Shown here one piece after another: positions 5,099 through 7,102 of a stretch of 7,102 nt of DNA. A program made the position numbers and the translations under genes. The stretch is from assembly GCA_030622395.1 (NCBI GenBank), contig JAUXGF010000144.1:1-7102 (forward strand). The letters are read 5' to 3'. The stretch's first letter is position 1, and every line of letters begins with the position of its first letter. The notes under the pieces were generated by a model that made no database searches, was not told where the DNA came from, and was given only the letters and a program-made list of their open reading frames with translations. The stretch comes from Calditrichaceae bacterium. GTDB taxonomy: Bacteria > Calditrichota > Calditrichia > Calditrichales > Calditrichaceae.

Positions 5099-6271
5099 CT
5101 ATCTCAGCCATTTTTCCGGATTGTATGTTTTTTGTCCGCCGTAAATTTCAAAATGCAGCTTCGATCCCGAAAGAGAACCGGAATCGCCCACAGCAGCCAA
5201 TACCTGACCTGTTTTAATGAAATCATCTTTTTCTACGTAAATTTCATCAAGATGCGAATAGACCGTATAATAACCTTTGCCGTGATCGATGATAATAGTA
5301 TTGCCGTAACCCGGAAGATATGTTATCATGCGGACAACTCCGGTAAAGACGCTTTTAACGGGCGTACCCAACGAACTTTGAATTTCTATACAGGTATTTT
5401 TTATATATGTTTTCAAACGGGGATCGCGATACTTGCCGTATTTTGTAAGCAATTTGCCTTTAACCGGCCACGGTAATTTGCCTTTTGCTTTACTAAAATC
5501 ATCAAAATCTATATACACTTCTTTTTCACCGCCGGATTTTTTTGATTTGCGTTTTCGTTCAAAAGCCAGAATGAATCCGTTTATTTTTTCTTTTTCCTGT
5601 TCTTTAAGCGCCAGTCGCTTTTTGTACAGTGATTTATTCCATTGTAATTTTTTAAGTAAAGCGGATTTTTTTGATTTGCGTATCAGGTAGCTGCTTTCTT
5701 CTTTTTGCTTTTCTTTAAGATTGGTTTTTTTCAAAGACAGGTCGTTTGCCAGTTGAGTTTGAATTTGCTCAATTTCCTCTTTTTTCTTTTTAATTGATTG
5801 GATATTGCGTTCGTCGTGCTCGGCGATCAGTTTTAAATAATGGTAACGGATCAGCGCCTGGTTAAGAGATTCTGAAGTTAAAATAAGTTCAAGACTGCGG
5901 ACGCGTCCATATTTATAAGCATAAGTTAAACGCTTTTGGTGAAGTTTTTTTAATTGATCACAGCGCTTTCGGGTTTCTTTAAGCTGCTTATTAGCGGCGC
6001 TTATTTTATTTTCAATAATTTTGCTTTGACGTTTTAAAAGCCCCTTTGATCGTGAAATGAGCGCCACTTCTTTATCAATTAAAGAAATTTGCTGCGTTAT
6101 TGATGATTCTTCTATTCTGGATTTTACAATTTGCTCTTTAATGCTTTCTATCTCCGCTTTGAGACGCTTGAGCATGGCTCTGTTTTTGGACAACTCTTTA
6201 TCGTATTGATTCTGCCCAACCAGGTATAACGGAACAAATAATAAAATCCAAAATATTGTTTTAAATTTCAT
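5099..6271 (-). CDS. EnvC-like murein hydrolase activator with degenerate LytM domain
   Basis: This is an exported coiled-coil protein with a C-terminal LytM (peptidase M23) fold. It probably activates cell-wall amidases during septal splitting rather than cutting peptidoglycan itself. Residues ~3-20 (FKTIFWILLFVPLYLVG) are a signal peptide. Residues ~25-230 are a long Lys/Glu-rich coiled coil. LytM spans ~265-390. Active LytM enzymes use HxxxD and HxH for zinc. Here the first site reads NTCIE (Asn292, Glu296) and the second KLH (Lys371, His373), while YSHL keeps His340. Two of three zinc ligands are therefore changed, as in E. coli EnvC. The chosen ATG at 6271 overlaps the upstream gene's stop codon region by 11 bp (ATGAAATTTAA), suggesting translational coupling. 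A TTG at 6283 would add four residues and has no ribosome-binding site. Confidence 0.88.
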   Translation of the reverse strand: MKFKTIFWILLFVPLYLVGQNQYDKELSKNRAMLKRLKAEIESIKEQIVKSRIEESSITQQISLIDKEVALISRSKGLLKRQSKIIENKISAANKQLKETRKRCDQLKKLHQKRLTYAYKYGRVRSLELILTSESLNQALIRYHYLKLIAEHDERNIQSIKKKKEEIEQIQTQLANDLSLKKTNLKEKQKEESSYLIRKSKKSALLKKLQWNKSLYKKRLALKEQEKEKINGFILAFERKRKSKKSGGEKEVYIDFDDFSKAKGKLPWPVKGKLLTKYGKYRDPRLKTYIKNTCIEIQSSLGTPVKSVFTGVVRMITYLPGYGNTIIIDHGKGYYTVYSHLDEIYVEKDDFIKTGQVLAAVGDSGSLSGSKLHFEIYGGQKTYNPEKWLR

Positions 6272-7079
6272 ATCCAAAACCAAGTGAATTACTGCCGCCC
6301 AAATCCGGATGATATTCTATCGAATAAGCCAGACTAAGTTTGTTTTTCTTTAAATTAAATCCCGCGGCAAAACTATTTACTAATTCCCTGTAACCGGTCA
6401 TAATTGTAACCCATTGAAATATATGATAATGTATGCCGAAACGGTAATCGAAATCAAACTTATTATCTTTAACTAAATCCATATTAATTTCTATTTCCGC
6501 TAAAGGTTGATAAGAAAGGGCTAAAGTAAAATTGAGGGGAATTTTATCTTTGGTTGCGCCTATTTCCGGTTCATTAAGATTGGAAACAACAAATCCAGCC
6601 GCAAAACGAGAGTTTATTTTATACAGACCAGCCAGATCAAAACCCCAACTTTGGGCGCCGCCGTAATTCTTAATTTCAAGCGCGTACCAATTAACGCTTA
6701 ATCCTAAAGTTATGAAATCGAATAATTGGCAGGCAGACCCAAGACGAAGTTCTGTTTCCGAGTAAAGCTTGCTGCCATAGCGGCTGACTCCGGAGCCAAA
6801 AGGAATTTTGAAAAGCTTAAAACATGAACCGAGTGAAATTTGATCGAGATTCTTTATTCCGTAAAAATTGCGGTAAAATAAATTTATTTGGGGTTGACTG
6901 TCATAATAGATTTTCGCCGGATTTAAAAAGACGGCAAAGTCTATATTTGAAGAAGCTGCCCCGCATGAGCCGGAGCCGGTAAAAACCGCGCCGTGCCCTT
7001 TAGCCTCAAAAGAACCGTATACCGCAGCGCTAAAAAAGAATACTGTTGATATAAGTAAAATAAATTTCCCGCAATTCAT
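6261..7079 (-). CDS. Putative outer-membrane beta-barrel protein, PorV/UPF0164-like
   Basis: This is a secreted protein of 272 residues. Residues 1-22 form a signal peptide (Lys5, then a long hydrophobic run ending near AVYG). Residues 30-55 contain a Gly/Ser/Ala-rich stretch and AVFLNPA (49-55), which resembles the N-terminal 'GxAxxxxDDxxAxxxNPA' signature of PorV, UPF0164 and FadL-like barrels. The rest alternates polar and aromatic/hydrophobic residues in short strands, with Gly-Tyr turns and a C-terminal SLGFGYEI that fits an outer-membrane beta-signal. I cannot name a substrate. No other type IX secretion gene is present, so a secretion role is not supported. An in-frame TAA lies two codons before ATG at 7079, which supports that start, although no clear ribosome-binding site is seen. 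It overlaps the EnvC-like gene by 11 bp, so the two are probably co-expressed and may work together in the envelope. Confidence 0.7.
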   Translation of the reverse strand: MNCGKFILLISTVFFFSAAVYGSFEAKGHGAVFTGSGSCGAASSNIDFAVFLNPAKIYYDSQPQINLFYRNFYGIKNLDQISLGSCFKLFKIPFGSGVSRYGSKLYSETELRLGSACQLFDFITLGLSVNWYALEIKNYGGAQSWGFDLAGLYKINSRFAAGFVVSNLNEPEIGATKDKIPLNFTLALSYQPLAEIEINMDLVKDNKFDFDYRFGIHYHIFQWVTIMTGYRELVNSFAAGFNLKKNKLSLAYSIEYHPDLGGSNSLGFGYEI

Positions 7080-7102
7080 ATTTTAAATATACCGAAATAA
7101 AT

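Noticed and set aside
5132..5690. Two plus-strand open frames antisense to the EnvC-like gene
   Set aside because: They are shadows of the LytM and coiled-coil coding region on the opposite strand.
6261..7079. Calling the barrel protein a type IX secretion component (PorV)
   Set aside because: Only the N-terminal NPA-type motif and the general barrel pattern support it. No other secretion-system gene is in the window.

Overview
The window looks like a chromosomal segment of a Gram-negative bacterium with AT-rich intergenic DNA. Three genes point to a diderm envelope: a lipoprotein with a lipobox, an EnvC-like factor with a degenerate LytM domain, and a secreted protein that looks like an outer-membrane beta-barrel. 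The barrel's early 'AVFLNPA' motif resembles the PorV/UPF0164-type barrels common in the Bacteroidota/FCB superphylum. Most starts have a GGAG or AAGG ribosome-binding site, which argues against a typical member of Bacteroidia. My best guess is an uncultured FCB-related lineage, but nothing here fixes the taxon. There are no rRNA, tRNA, transposase, phage or defence genes.

Layout. Positions 1-502 are non-coding and rich in short repeats. The plus strand then carries a glutamate racemase-family gene (503-1420) and an SH3-domain lipoprotein (1554-2444). All remaining genes are on the minus strand, convergent with these two. In transcription order they are a putative outer-membrane barrel protein (7079-6261), an EnvC-like murein hydrolase activator overlapping it by 11 bp (6271-5099), a stand-alone CoaC-type flavoprotein (4837-4295), and cofactor-independent phosphoglycerate mutase gpmI (4093-2540). 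The barrel and EnvC genes are very probably one operon. The CoaC and gpmI genes are separated from each other and from the operon by 200-260 bp of repeat-bearing DNA and may be transcribed separately.

Function. Four of the six genes have an envelope flavour: D-glutamate supply or related racemisation, a cell-wall-binding lipoprotein, control of peptidoglycan hydrolysis, and an outer-membrane protein. The other two are central metabolism (glycolysis/gluconeogenesis and coenzyme A synthesis). I see no dedicated new system in the gene content.

The two points most worth a second look are these. The CoaC-like protein has Asp where the family has its catalytic Cys, and it lacks a fused CoaB domain. 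Also, every sizeable intergenic gap holds a different short repeat or palindrome (9-bp, 17-bp, GCAG, 8-bp, a composite inverted-repeat element, and 10-bp), which suggests a genome seeded with several families of small dispersed elements.
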